A stretch of 64,000 nt of DNA, taken from contig NC_091016.1 of the NCBI RefSeq assembly GCF_041296385.1, positions 15,661,497 to 15,725,496 of the forward strand. The letters run 5' to 3'. The DNA is from Aphelocoma coerulescens (taxonomy: Eukaryota; Chordata; Aves; Passeriformes; Corvidae). Position numbers and translations under genes: made by a program. The notes below the pieces were generated by a model. That model was not told the origin of the DNA. It did not search any database and saw nothing but the letters and a program-made list of their open reading frames with translations. The first letter of the stretch is position 1. Every line of letters begins with the position of its first letter. This document shows positions 31,601-43,600 of this stretch, in pieces.

Positions 31601-34600
31601 TCATGTTTATGTTGGATTTGGGTGTCTCTACAGGGGAGAAAGCAGGGAATAAACCCCTGGAGCAACAAAGCAGAGAAAAGCTGGAACGTTTGCATGAACA
31701 ATGTGCTCCCTACAGATATGGGCTGCTTGAATACTGGGGACATCTAATTTTGATTGCAAATCTTCTGCAGCTTCTAACACGTGGTGCCATTGTTTGTGTC
31801 CCAGCACTGCCTTTGTTGTAAAGAGAAATAAAAACCACCAACAAAACCCAGCCGAGAACTGAGGGGGAGTTACAGAAACAAAGGCCTTGAAAACTGGCTT
31901 TGGAAAGCAATTACTTCCTAGGTGGAATTGTCAAATTCTAGAGACCCCCCTGTGGGTTGCCAACTGTTTGGAAGGAAAGGGATCCCCAACTAGTGGATGA
32001 GCCATGAGCAGCACAGAAGCAAAGTAGTGGAATGTCTCTCTCCTGTCCTGCCAGCTCCATAGAGTTCAGACCAATTATAGTGATGCTAGCCTCATGAAAA
32101 ATAAAAACAAAGCGATCTTCTCAATATTAAAACACCCCTCGAGTGCCTCACCCATTAGTTGTGGTGATTGTAAAGGTGGGAGTTCAACTAACTCACTTCT
32201 TCCCTTGTACCTGATCTACAGCTTCTTCTGAGTCTACAACAAAAGCCCAGAGGAAGAAAAAAAATTCATGGTGTGTGATAGGACCTGGGATGCCTCTGTT
32301 CCCAAGGGACCTGGCTGAACTTTTCGGCTTGGTGCCAACTGACGTGCGGAAGCCCGGCCTTGGCAGTGCAGGTCTCCGCTCGCAGCCTGCTCAGGGGGCC
32401 TTGGCCCAGGAGCCCCGGCAGGGGCAGCTGAGCAGCGCTGCCCCCGGGGTCACTGCCAGGGAGGACACGGTGAAGGCTGAGCATGGCTCAGCCTCACAAA
32501 GAGGTAAGGCGGGAGCTGGGCCGCTCTCTGGCGGGAGGAAGGCTCTTGTGCCAGCCTAGAGAGCCTGGGCACATTGCCAGGGAACAGTTCTGCCCTGCAT
32601 GTGCCCCCTGCAATGAGCTGTGCAGCTCCCAGTGCCCCGTGTAGCTGTAGGGCTGCTCAGCTGTGGGGCCGGGAGAGGAGCAGGAGGGTGCGTGTGCAGC
32701 TGAGCCATTCCTGGAAAGCACAGGGCTCTGGGCTCCCTGCTGTCCCAGGGCAGCCCAGAGGCCAGGCTGTTCTCCTGTGCTGGCTCTCTGGAAGTGGGTC
32801 AGGGTGTCTCCCTGGTCTGCCTCAAGTGGCTGCTGGCAGGAGCGTGTTTCCCTGTGCAGCTCTTTAGAAGTTACCTGGGAATCTCTCCAATGAAATAGTG
32901 TAGCTTCAGATACTTTATGTTGGCATTGTGGCCTCTGTTACATTTTGTGTCTCCACTTTGCACTTGGGACTGACTGCACTGCTCCCAAGGAGGTTACCCT
33001 GGAGTCAGTAGTTTTTCCCTGTTAACTTCCCAGATGCTCTTACCTTCCGAGGCCTTGCCCCCAATCCAGAATAGCCCTCCTTCCTCAAAGCCCATATCTA
33101 ACTCTTTTTTATTATTAAGCTGACCATTTTGCAGGGAAAAAAATCCTGATTTAAGACATTGGTTTTTTGCTACTTTGCTGCCACGGGATTTTATCCTCTG
33201 TGAAGCCATGTAAAGAGTGACTCATCCTCTGAGTTTTAAGGGCTCTGTTGGGGAGTATTTCAGAACGAGTTACATTGTTCCACTTCCATTAGGAAAATCA
33301 GCCTTTAGTCAGACTGGCCTGAAAGTGGCCCAATCTCACACAGTTTAGAATGAAAATCCTCGGGGAAAGCAAATGATCCCGTTTCAAGAACACAATTCAC
33401 GTTTGGCTAACACTCCTGCAATCCTAAGCTTTTCTTTTCATGTCCTCTAAAATATTGCAACAAAGAGAAGAAAATATTGATCTAAATGCTTACAGGTATT
33501 AGAACCCAGGAGTTCTTTTAGGACCCAGGAAGAAGATGTGTACTAAAATCAGCATGAATTAGGGCAGATAAGAATCTCTGTCAGGAGCAAGCTCCGTCTC
33601 TGCCCTTCTCTATCAAACACAGCGGCTCTCCAGCACCCAGGGATGAGGCCTTCATCATGCAGGAGGTTTCACTCTGCTGGCCAACAGAGCAATGCCATGT
33701 CTGCTGCCAGTGCACTGTGGCAGTAGCCCATCCATTGGGAGAGGTTCTAGGCATATGTACCTTGCTGCTCTCAGACACAATCTCTGGGCCTTATCAGAGC
33801 TCCGCAGTCTGGAAGCTGTCTTGCCTGTTGCCCAGCGTGGCGCTGTTGGGGGCTTGAAGTGTGCCAGAGATTTACAGGAACCTTTGCTTCCATTAACAGG
33901 CCTCCCACTGAGCCAGGCCAAGGAGACGGATCACCCCACCGGTGCTGGCCTTACGAATGCCGAAGCCCTGAAGGATGGCTTTCAAAAGGTGAGGGATAAG
34001 GACAGGGATGAGCAGACTTCCTTTCCAGTGACTGTTTAGTGTTTGGCCCAAAATGTCCCTGAAAATCATAATCTTCCACTCTTGGGGGATGGGGATTCTC
34101 TTGGGAATATATTTGACAGCTCCAGAGCAATTGCTTGGCTATTTCCAGTGGTGGCAAGGTCACTGGTTTGGAGATGGTGCTAAGGTCATGCCAGAAGCAT
34201 TCTTTATGTGCAAAGGCCCTTGTAGAGAAGTTCTGAATGGCAGAGCAAGCTACACATCAGTGAATGTGGGCAAAGTGCATCCTCGGAAGCACAGAAGCAA
34301 GGATTCTAATGCTGAGTGTAAGCAAGGCTGCAAAATAAAATGGGAGACTTTGATTTTTCCTGGTTACCTTTCTTGCTGTATCTCACAGCCCTCTCATTCT
34401 CAATTTTTCCGCACATTAACATCAATGTTTCTGCAACTTGTTTTCACGTGACTCCTCTTTTTGGCCTCACGATCTCCGAGAGCAGCTGAGTCCTTCAGAA
34501 GCCAGAAGTGAGAAACTGCTGCAATTCCTGGCCATGAGTGTTAAGCAACAGCTAATTACCCCTCCTTGCTGCGTATTGCACATGGTTTTTATTCTTCCTG

Positions 34601-37600
34601 CCATGTAGGAAGGGAACTGCCTGCCCACCGGTCATGTGGGCTCTTCATCTGTCTTGGAGCACTCCTGTGATTTTCTTGCTTCAAGCAGGGCCTCTTGACA
34701 TAGGCGGAGAAACAGTACCTTGGAGCAGTGGAAGGTTATGGCAATAAAGCGTTCCACCTCACTGTGTGTAATTGCCAAGGTGAGGACAGGAGACATTCTT
34801 CAGGAACCATTGGAATGTACATGGAGCTGCATCAAGGACTGTGGAACTCGATGGACTCTGTGCTCCTGATGAGATGTTGTGTCTGGTTTGTGTGTCTCTG
34901 CTTACAGTCTCTGATGCATTCCCATTGCATGTAGATCCGTGCTGCATTGTGCATTTTGGCTCAAAGGAACTTAGAGCGGAATCCAATGGGGCCTTTGGAG
35001 ACAGAGATCAAGACAAAGAGAGAAAAGGAAACGTCCTTGCAGCTGCTTCCACAGACAGTTGACCCCGGGGATGCAGCTGCAGCAAGTAAGTGGTTGCTAC
35101 ACCTGGGGTCCTTTCTGATCACTCGCTTGCCCTCTGCACAGTGTTGCCCTCAGACTGGGGGGCTGTTACACTCGCATCCAAGTGGGAGTTTGCATAGGAT
35201 GTATTTCCAGTCCCCAAAGAAAAATGGAGAGGCATGAAGTGTCTTGCCCAGGGCCTCACTGAGTCAGTAACAGAATATCAGCTTCCCACCTTCCCCTCTG
35301 AAGTCCTTCAGAGTGTAAAATTCTGTCTTGCAAAGTACACTGGGGCTTCAGACTCTCTCCTGGCTAGCAGCCTCCAGGAAAAGTGGGTCCAAAAGAATGC
35401 TTTTCAACCAAGGTGCAACCTGGAAGAAACAAAATTCAACTCCTTCTAATGAAAACCCCAGAGACCCTTCTCCCACCACTCCCTGCTGAGGAGCTGGCGC
35501 TGTAGAGCTGTGCTGAAGCCCCGAGCCAGTGCTTCTGTTGTAGCCCCAGGAGCAAGCAGCGTTCCCGACTGAATCCCGGCTGAGGGGCTCTGACTGCAGT
35601 GCTGTGTGCGCTGCCCCAGGGCAGCAGCAGGGACCTCAGGAGGCAGCACTCAGCCCGAGGGCATCACGCAAGGTTATCTGCGCTTTCTTTTGGGAACTTC
35701 CCCAGCCAGCCTCTGAAACAGGGAAACAAAAGAAAAGCAATACTGGGGTTTCCTTGTTTCTTCAGGGAAGCATCCCTGCAATTTGGTTTGAAACCAGAAG
35801 AGGGTAGATTTCGATTAGATATTAGGAAGAACTTTTTTATAATGAAGGGGATGAAACACTGGAAGAGTTTGGCCCGAGAAGCTGTTGTTGATCGATCCTT
35901 GAAGGTGTTCAAGGCCGTGTTAGATGGGGCCCTGAGGAACTTGCTCTAGCTGAAGATGTCCCTGCTCATGGGAGCTGGACTAGATGGTGGTAAAAGGTGC
36001 CTTCAGACCCAAACTCTTCTAGGAGTCTGTGATTCTGTGATCACTTTCCCGTGGTACTGTGCCACTGTTATACTTGAAGTTCGTTGGGATAACAAAGAGA
36101 CGTTACCCAGCTCCAGCAAGTTTTCTGGGCCTTTCCATTGTCAGCCTCCACTCCCAAGCTCCTCTTTGGTCCCTGCAGGCTTTAGCCTACTGCCTGTCAA
36201 TGGCACAGCTTCCAGTGTGCAGAGAAAACACCCTGGTAGTGCCTTGAAGGAGAAGGTCTTGAGGAAGCAGGACAATGTGCCCTTACTGCCCAATAAGCCC
36301 ATCATCCATGGAGACGGCAGCTTCCCACGCAACTCCTCAGGTAAGCCTGCTCCACAGCAGCTTTTTCCTGCACCGGTTTTCCTTGCACAAGGAGCGCAAA
36401 CCGCCTCCTGCCTCAGCCACCACAGCTGGGATCTTGGGTTCATAGCCTGTGCTGAGAATGGACAGCAAATCTACTCTTGAGTTACTCCAGCTCGGCAGTA
36501 CTGGAGCACTTGGTTCTTAGAGATCCATTGGAAAGCTGAGCTGCATAAAGTAGTGGTAAAGACCTAAGCTCTGGCTTTTGCCCATCCTGATAGACCAAAC
36601 TACAGCACTGGTGCCAGGAGGCAGCTGTAACTGCAGGGATGAGCTCGGGGCAGTCTGGCAGGGTGTGCTCACTGTGCACCTCCGAGTACCACCACGATCA
36701 ACTGTCCGCTCTCCATCTTGGCCCTCTGCCTGTGCTGCTGTCCGGCTCTGCAGCCAGCTTTCCTGCTCTCCCAGCAAGGGTTGTCTCTGCATGGCAGTCA
36801 GCCACTTGGTGCAGCCGTGCTGCTGCACCCAGAAGTGCCCAATGGCTTCTCGCTGCTGCCATCCCACGGCCTGCAATGCCAAGAGGGAACAAGCAGCGCC
36901 TCCTGTGTCACCCCACCCAAATACAGCGGCCTGTGTAGCAGGTGACAGCCAGGAGGGGCTGCCTGGTGCTCCCAGGCTGTTTGCTGCCCGCCGTGAATAC
37001 ACAGCACATAGTCCCTAGTGGCTCTTGCCTCTCCTTTGAGGGCAGCCTGCCTGTGCTATGATCCTGAGTAGGGTGAGATAAGAAGAAGGGAGCTAGGAAT
37101 GATACTTTGAGTGCTCTTTTCTAGTGATGCTACTTCCATGGTCACAATTGACCAGAACTAGCCTGACGTGGCTCCCCATTCATTTTGAATATAGATGTGT
37201 ACATCGACATCCTGCTGCAGTGACACCACTGATGGCAGTGACAGGGCTACATCAGTGACAGCCAGATTAGCTCCCATCTGAATATTCTAGATTCTGTGCA
37301 ATATTTAAACTCCATCATTTGAGACAGCTCAGATGTTTCCATGTACACATTAGAAAATGACCTGTTGAGTGCATGACATGAAATTTATGATGAACAGTCC
37401 TTTTGATGACAAATGGGTTTCATAAGAAATGGATTTATCGTCTGAATTTTCTCATACCTTGAAAACTGACTATCAAGAGAGTTCATCTGCCCACAAATTG
37501 CATCTGTCTTTAGGTATTCATATCATCAATTTGCATTTGGAAGGCTTTTTTATCAACCATCTGGGCTAGAGATTCCATTTTTCCATAAGAGAAAGCTTAG

Positions 37601-40600
37601 GCTTGCACAGTGTGCACACAAGTCCATTTGATGGCAAACAAATTTCACCTCAGCATCTTTGAAATACAGCCAGTGTGTACTTTACCGAAATAGTAAAGAT
37701 TCCTGATGCTTAGAAAGAACAAACTCCATGAACTACTCCCTTCTCAATAGCAGGCTGAAATGTAAGTGCACTCAGCTGCCCTCTGTCTAGAGCAGTTGAA
37801 GTCAATGGGAACAGAGGCGCTGTGAGGTGTGAAGGGTCAGGTATCGCTGTTCCCTGGTAGTTGCTCTGAGGGGATTCAGCCGGGCCCAGCAGGGCTCGGT
37901 TGTTCAGGCTCGGCTTGGTGCTGTCACGAGGCAGCTGCAGGTCTTTCCTCAGGGAGTTGCAGAGTGCCTCTGTCCTCAGGGCTCGGGGAAATCAGGGTGC
38001 TGAGACAAGAGAGGCAGCTGAGGGGTCCCTCCTGGGGTAGCAAGTCCTGCTGGTGGGCACTGTCTCACAGGGAGTGGGAGCTCTGCGGCCTCAGGAAGGT
38101 GCCGCTGGCTGTGGTACCTGTGGCACTCGGGAGCTGGCGCTGTGTGGGCAATTGTCAGGTTTAGCCAAGGAGCTGTGCCCAGCTGGGGGGGGCTGGGAGA
38201 AAGCAAGGAGCCAGAGAGCAGGGAATTCTCTGAGCCAGTGCCAGTTTGTACCTCATGGAAGCCTGGCTGGGAGATGGGGCTGCAGGCCGCTCCATGGCGG
38301 GGTGCCTTGCCCGGGGCTGCAGCGCTCAGGGCTGACCCTCTCCTTACAGTGACCCCGCAGACGGCCACTGGTGCCGAGCGCCGAGAGGAGCCGCTCCGTG
38401 GGAAGGGGCAGAAGGACGGAGCCTCTTTGGAGCCACAGCAGTCCTTGCTCGAGGCACTCTCCTTGCTCAGCAGCGATGACTGGTAAGAAAGGCCCCGTTC
38501 CCTCTTTCTCCCTCTTAGCGTTAAGGTAGGTGAGGAGAGTATCTTGCTAGTGCCTCTGAGCCCCAACAGCCCAGAGGGCCGAGGGGCACCAGTGAAACCA
38601 CTCCAGAGCAGAGAGAGGATAAAGATTTGAGAGCAGCCTTTTCTTGGCCTTGCTCTGCAGCAGTGCTCCAGCTGCAGCAGGTCCGTGCTGTTTCCTCGCT
38701 TTGCCTGCTGCTCTGTGGAGCTGCAAAGGAAATCTTGAGGGAAGAGAGAAAGCTGTGGGACAAGATGATTTGCTGGCTGAAGCCAGAAGCAGGATGGCAG
38801 CAGTTTGGAGTGTAGAGATTTGGGTGCCTCGGGGCCCAGTGTGTCTGAGTAAGATTTGTCTCTGGCCCCACTGCTGGCAGCAGTGGCAGGAGTCGGGGTC
38901 TGCCTGTGACCTTCCGCATGTGAGTCCCAGGAGCAGCTACAGGGAGTTCTTCTTTCTGAGAAATGCACTGAGTTGTGCCATAGAGTCACAGGGAGGTGAC
39001 AAGAAACAGCAGCATGGCACGGTCTCACAGCTTCCAGGAAGCACTGACATAGGGACTTCATGTGCCAGAGACTTCAGAAAGGCTGCCTTGTTAAACGGCC
39101 ACAAACGAAGACTCTGAAACCCCTCTATTTGCCTCTTGGATTTGTGTATGCTTTTGACAGCCACAGCAACCTGTGGCAGCGAGTGCCACGATTTCATCAA
39201 GTACTGCCTGAAAAGCACCTCCCTTTGTTTGACTGAGCCACCAGCCTGGTAATTTCAGAGGGTGCTGCCTAGTTCTTGGGTGGAGAGAAAGTCAATCTTT
39301 TTGGTACTTGCCTTTCAGGGAGCTGAAGGAGAAGGGACTCTTCAGCATCAAACACCTGGCTGAGTCCCACTCAGAAGTCCTTCTTTGTAGACTTCGTGAG
39401 GTTTGCTTGGCACTTACCAACGAGGTAAGAACATTGTTCTGAATCGTCCTCCGTGCCTCATACACGGTGTGTAGAGTAGATATGTGCCTGTTCATCTCCC
39501 TGTGTGCTCAGGGACTGCCTTCATTTCTGTTTCTAGACCTTATATTTCTCATGTCTGTCAGCTCTCTATAGGATCTGTGTGCACGTGTAGCTCTATTTAC
39601 TGCTAGGTCGGGCACTCTCGGGCACTCTCCTCTTGGAGCGAGCTGCCATTATCATGCAACGTGCAAATGCAGAAACGGAGACACCAATTATGTTATTTGC
39701 TGCAGTCCAAATCTCTGCCCAAGCTGTGATTCAACCCTGCCAATTAGTCTGTAGACTTGAGCCTGTGTTTTCTGTTTCCTGGCTGAGGGCTTCAACTGCT
39801 GCTGTTGCTTTTTCAAACAGGAGTAAATGACTCCTTTGTCTTTATGGCTTGTGCCTTTATGGTTTGAGAGCAGCCCTTGCTTTAATTTGTTTCTTTGTTT
39901 TTTGAATAAAAGGGCCTAAAACCAAAGCAGTGGACATTACAGAAGAGTTAAGTAGAACACTTTAAGTGAAATAATATGTTTCAGGCCTGCAGTAAGCAGG
40001 CCTGAGGCCTAGCACAAGTTGGTGCCAGAGTAAGTGCCTTTCTGTGCTTGTGCTCTTCTGCTCTGCCTGTGCTTTTGTGTTCCCCAGGACACAGCTGGAA
40101 GTGTTGTCGTTTCCTGGGACTTTTGTCTAAGGCAACTGGTTTTCTTTTCAAGGTGATTCTTATGTTTCCCCTCATGACTTCCCCAGGTGACCAACCTTCG
40201 CTCAAAGGTGTCTTACTGTGCAATCGTCACTCTTGGAGAGCTCTTTGTGACCTTGCAGAAGGACATGGACTCGGAGGTGGATGAGGTTGCTCGGGTCCTT
40301 CTCCAGATGGTGTGGAACTCCCCAGAGTTTGTTCAGAAAGCAGCCAGTCAGACCCTGGGAGTCATGGTGGAGCATGTGACTCCTGCACGAGCAATGACTG
40401 CTCTCATGGACAGTGGAGTCCAGTAGGTTCTTCTTGTCTTAGTGATATTCTTCACCTTCTATTGTGTGGGGGGGAGAAGGGCTGAGAGAGAGAATGGGAA
40501 TGGTGGGAGGGAAGGGTCCTGTATCCTGCATCTTCTGTGAACTCAGTGACTCTCCGATCAACCTCACTTCTTTCCTCTTGTCACCTATTTCTGCCCTCGT

Positions 40601-43600
40601 GCAGCCCATTAGTTGACAGAATCACAGAGCTGAATCAGAATATGCTGAGTTGGAAGGGGCCCATCAGGATCATCGAGTCCAGCTCCTGGCCTTGCACAGA
40701 ACACCCCAAGGGTCCCACCATGTGCCTGAGAGCGTTGTCCAAAGGCTTCCTGAGCTCTCTCAGGCTTGGTGCTGTGACCACTGCCCTGGGGAGCCTGTTC
40801 CAGTGCCCAGCCACCCTCTGGGTGAAAAACTTTTTCCTGATATCCAACCTCAACCTCCCCTGACTCAGCTTGCTGCTGCTTCCTGGAGTTCTCCCAGTCT
40901 GTCCGAGTTGCCTAGATGTGGTGAATGGCGGGCAAGTGAAAGTGCCTGCAAAGGCTAAGGATAGAGCCCTGTGGTTTTGTGGGAAGAGGGACAATTGCAA
41001 CTGCAGCTGTGAGCGCTCTTTGATATTTCACAGCCCTAACCACAGAGGCCCTGGGAAAAACCATGCATCCTCATTATGCCATTCCCTTGAGAAGTAAGGA
41101 GGGTTCTTGCTGGGGCATGGAGCACATGGGGGACAACGTGCTGGGTGTGGCACAGCCTGCACAGCAGGTGCAGCTCCGGCCAAGAGGAGTCTTGTATGAC
41201 TGTCCTGGCCTTAGAGCCCCCCTTTCTATTCAAACTGATGTCTCATGTTAGCCTTGAGATGATGAATCACTGTACAGGCACCTTCACAGGCCGACTGCCA
41301 TGGGACAGCTGAACCAGGTGCTGCCTTAAGTGTTGGTGCTGGGCCTGATAGTCCCCAAGAGACACTCTCTAGAACAGGACAACCTGGCTAAACTGACTGC
41401 CACCCTTTCCTCAGCTTTGGAAAAGGGGGAAACGTTCAGATGTATCTCTTGCCAAGCCTCACAGAAGAAACCGGCTGCATTGCTGGATATTCTGCAACTT
41501 CATGTCCCACAGCGTGTTTTGCCTGCATTTGTTTTTTTCCCAAGGTCTGCAGATTTGGGGGTAAATGGGTGGAAATATCCTCAATCCTGCTGCAGCTGTC
41601 TGTGTAGCGGCTGGCCCCTGATGGGTCAGCCTGGCTTGTCTTTAATTTCCCTCTTTCTCCGAGTGAATTTGGGGAAAGACATTGAGTATCAGATAGTGCA
41701 GGGAGACTGAGTTCCTCGCTCTTGCTTGCAGGCAGTCCTTCTGTACAGGGCTAACTTTGTGGTTCTCTGAGGACAGAACCTTCTACAGGTGTCCCAAGTG
41801 TCAGGGAGAATCCAGGCCTCCTTCCCCCAGCAATGACAGCATGCTCTGGCCAAGGCCTGCGCTGTGTCCCTCTGCTCCCTGTGCCCCAGTGTTTGCTCTC
41901 TTCTTCCCAGGAGCCGCCACGTCCAGGTGCGGAAGTGCGCGGCCCAACTCCTCCTGTCCTTGATGGAGAAAACTGGAGTCACGAAGCTCGCAGGAACGCC
42001 CAGGGCTGAGAGGCTGGCGCACGCGGCAGGGACGCTTGCTCAGGACTGTCACGAGGACACAAGGTAATGATCTTCATTTCCCCTCCTAAAACAGGAAAAC
42101 TGTTGGGTGTCTGGCTGTAAAGGGCAAAACCACAGAAGAGTGGAAGCTAAAGGAAATATTAAGTTACCTCACTGTGTGGATGAGGTTCACAGAGTCACGG
42201 AATACGCTGAGTTGGAAGGGACCCATCAGGGTCATCGAGTCCAGCTCCTGCCCGTGCGCAGGGCCCCCCAAGGGTCACTCCATGTGCCCGAGAGCATTGT
42301 CCAAACGCTTCTTGAGCTCTGTCAGGCTTGGTGCTGTGACCACTGCCCTGGCTTGTCTGGGGAAATGACTGTGCTGGGGAACCTGAGGTTGTCCCGCAAG
42401 AGGGAGCATTGCCAGCTTCCTGGGACTGGAATGAGTCTTTCCTGAGATCAAAAGAGCCATCAGATGAGGCAGTCAAACAGTTTTGCTTGGCCTTAGGTGC
42501 ACAAGACAAAGCCAAAATGTTGGCTAATGTTCATCACTGAAGGATCCCATACATCTCTTTCTCATTAACTTAAGACTTTCCTAGAAATATTCCAGGGATC
42601 TTTAGCCAATGTATTCAGTCTTTCTAAACCTCTTCTGCAGATTTCTATAATGCTGTTATCTGGGGCTGAATGACCTCCAAATTGCTTCTTGAAGAAAACT
42701 GTGGTTTCCTAGTGGCAAAATCAACCCAAACCACCAAAATCCCCTTACTTTGAGGATTAAATTCCCATTAATAGCTGCCAAGAACGCATGAGCAACTAGC
42801 TGCCCCTGTGCATACATATGGTATAGAATAATCAAAAGCAAGCATGAGGCATTTGGTCCTGGCTTCCCTGCCAGTTAAAGAAAGGCAAATGACTGTGCAA
42901 TGGCAGCAAGGCACTGCTAATAAGCTCTGACTCAAAGCAGAGGTGTTTCGCTTGTTCCCTGGGATCCTTCGATGCCACAGAAGCGCACCCACAGTTTCAG
43001 AGTGAGATTGTATTTTCTGTTGCCCCACGTTCGCCTCTTGTCTCTTGTGTTCAGCTGACAGCACTGTGCAGTGACAAGTGGAGGTAAATCTCTCTCTTTG
43101 CTGAGTAGGTAATGCCTTCTCATGCAGGTATGGCAGCTGCTGAGTTTAAGGTATCAGCTTATTCTGTTAACACTCCTCCTTTGTTTGTTCACCTTTCTTT
43201 CTTTCTTTCTTGTTAGGCATTATGGACAGGAGATGGTGAAAATGATGCTGAGTCACCGAAAATTTAACAGGCTTTTGGAACAATCTTTTTCCACCCGTGA
43301 CCTGGAAGATATTCTGACAAGAATTAAGAAGAAAGTAAGTGCTTGGTAGGAGACATGTCTCCTTTGTGCAAGTATTGCCACTGCTGATATGAGATCAAAC
43401 ATACCTAATCTTATCTCATTCCTTTTCTGCCGAATCCTTTTGCTCCTGGGAACGAACTGTTGATCCTCAACCTGTTCATCTGCAGAGCACAAAGGAACTG
43501 ATAGATAGTATTAGGGGAAAAGTGTAGTATTGGATATTTTGAATATCGGCCACAAACAGGGAAGGGAAAGAGGAGAAAATGGGTTTACATTTAAGCATAA

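Larger units (their letters stand above)
38350..43334 (+). other. First TOG domain of the TOGARAM2-like protein (5 exons)
   Basis: Exons 38350-38482, 39319-39424, 40187-40422, 41911-42063 and 43217-43334 encode residues about 710-958. The domain starts at LLSSDDWELKEKGLFSIKHL, the usual 'DW-x-K' entry of a TOG array, and runs through helical repeats with VTNLRSKVS, VTPARAMTAL, HVQVRKCAAQLL and HYGQEMVKMML, ending KFNRLLEQSF. It should bind tubulin as in relatives. The first two exons lie inside the left inverted-repeat arm, the rest in the spacer. Confidence 0.8.

Noticed and set aside
37976..39061. 361-residue minus-strand ORF, also present in the inverted arm at 59050-60135 (plus strand).
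   Set aside because: It is antisense to real TOGARAM2-like exon 38350-38482, has no recognisable domain, and its survival in both arms follows from recent duplication. Compositional openness explains it.
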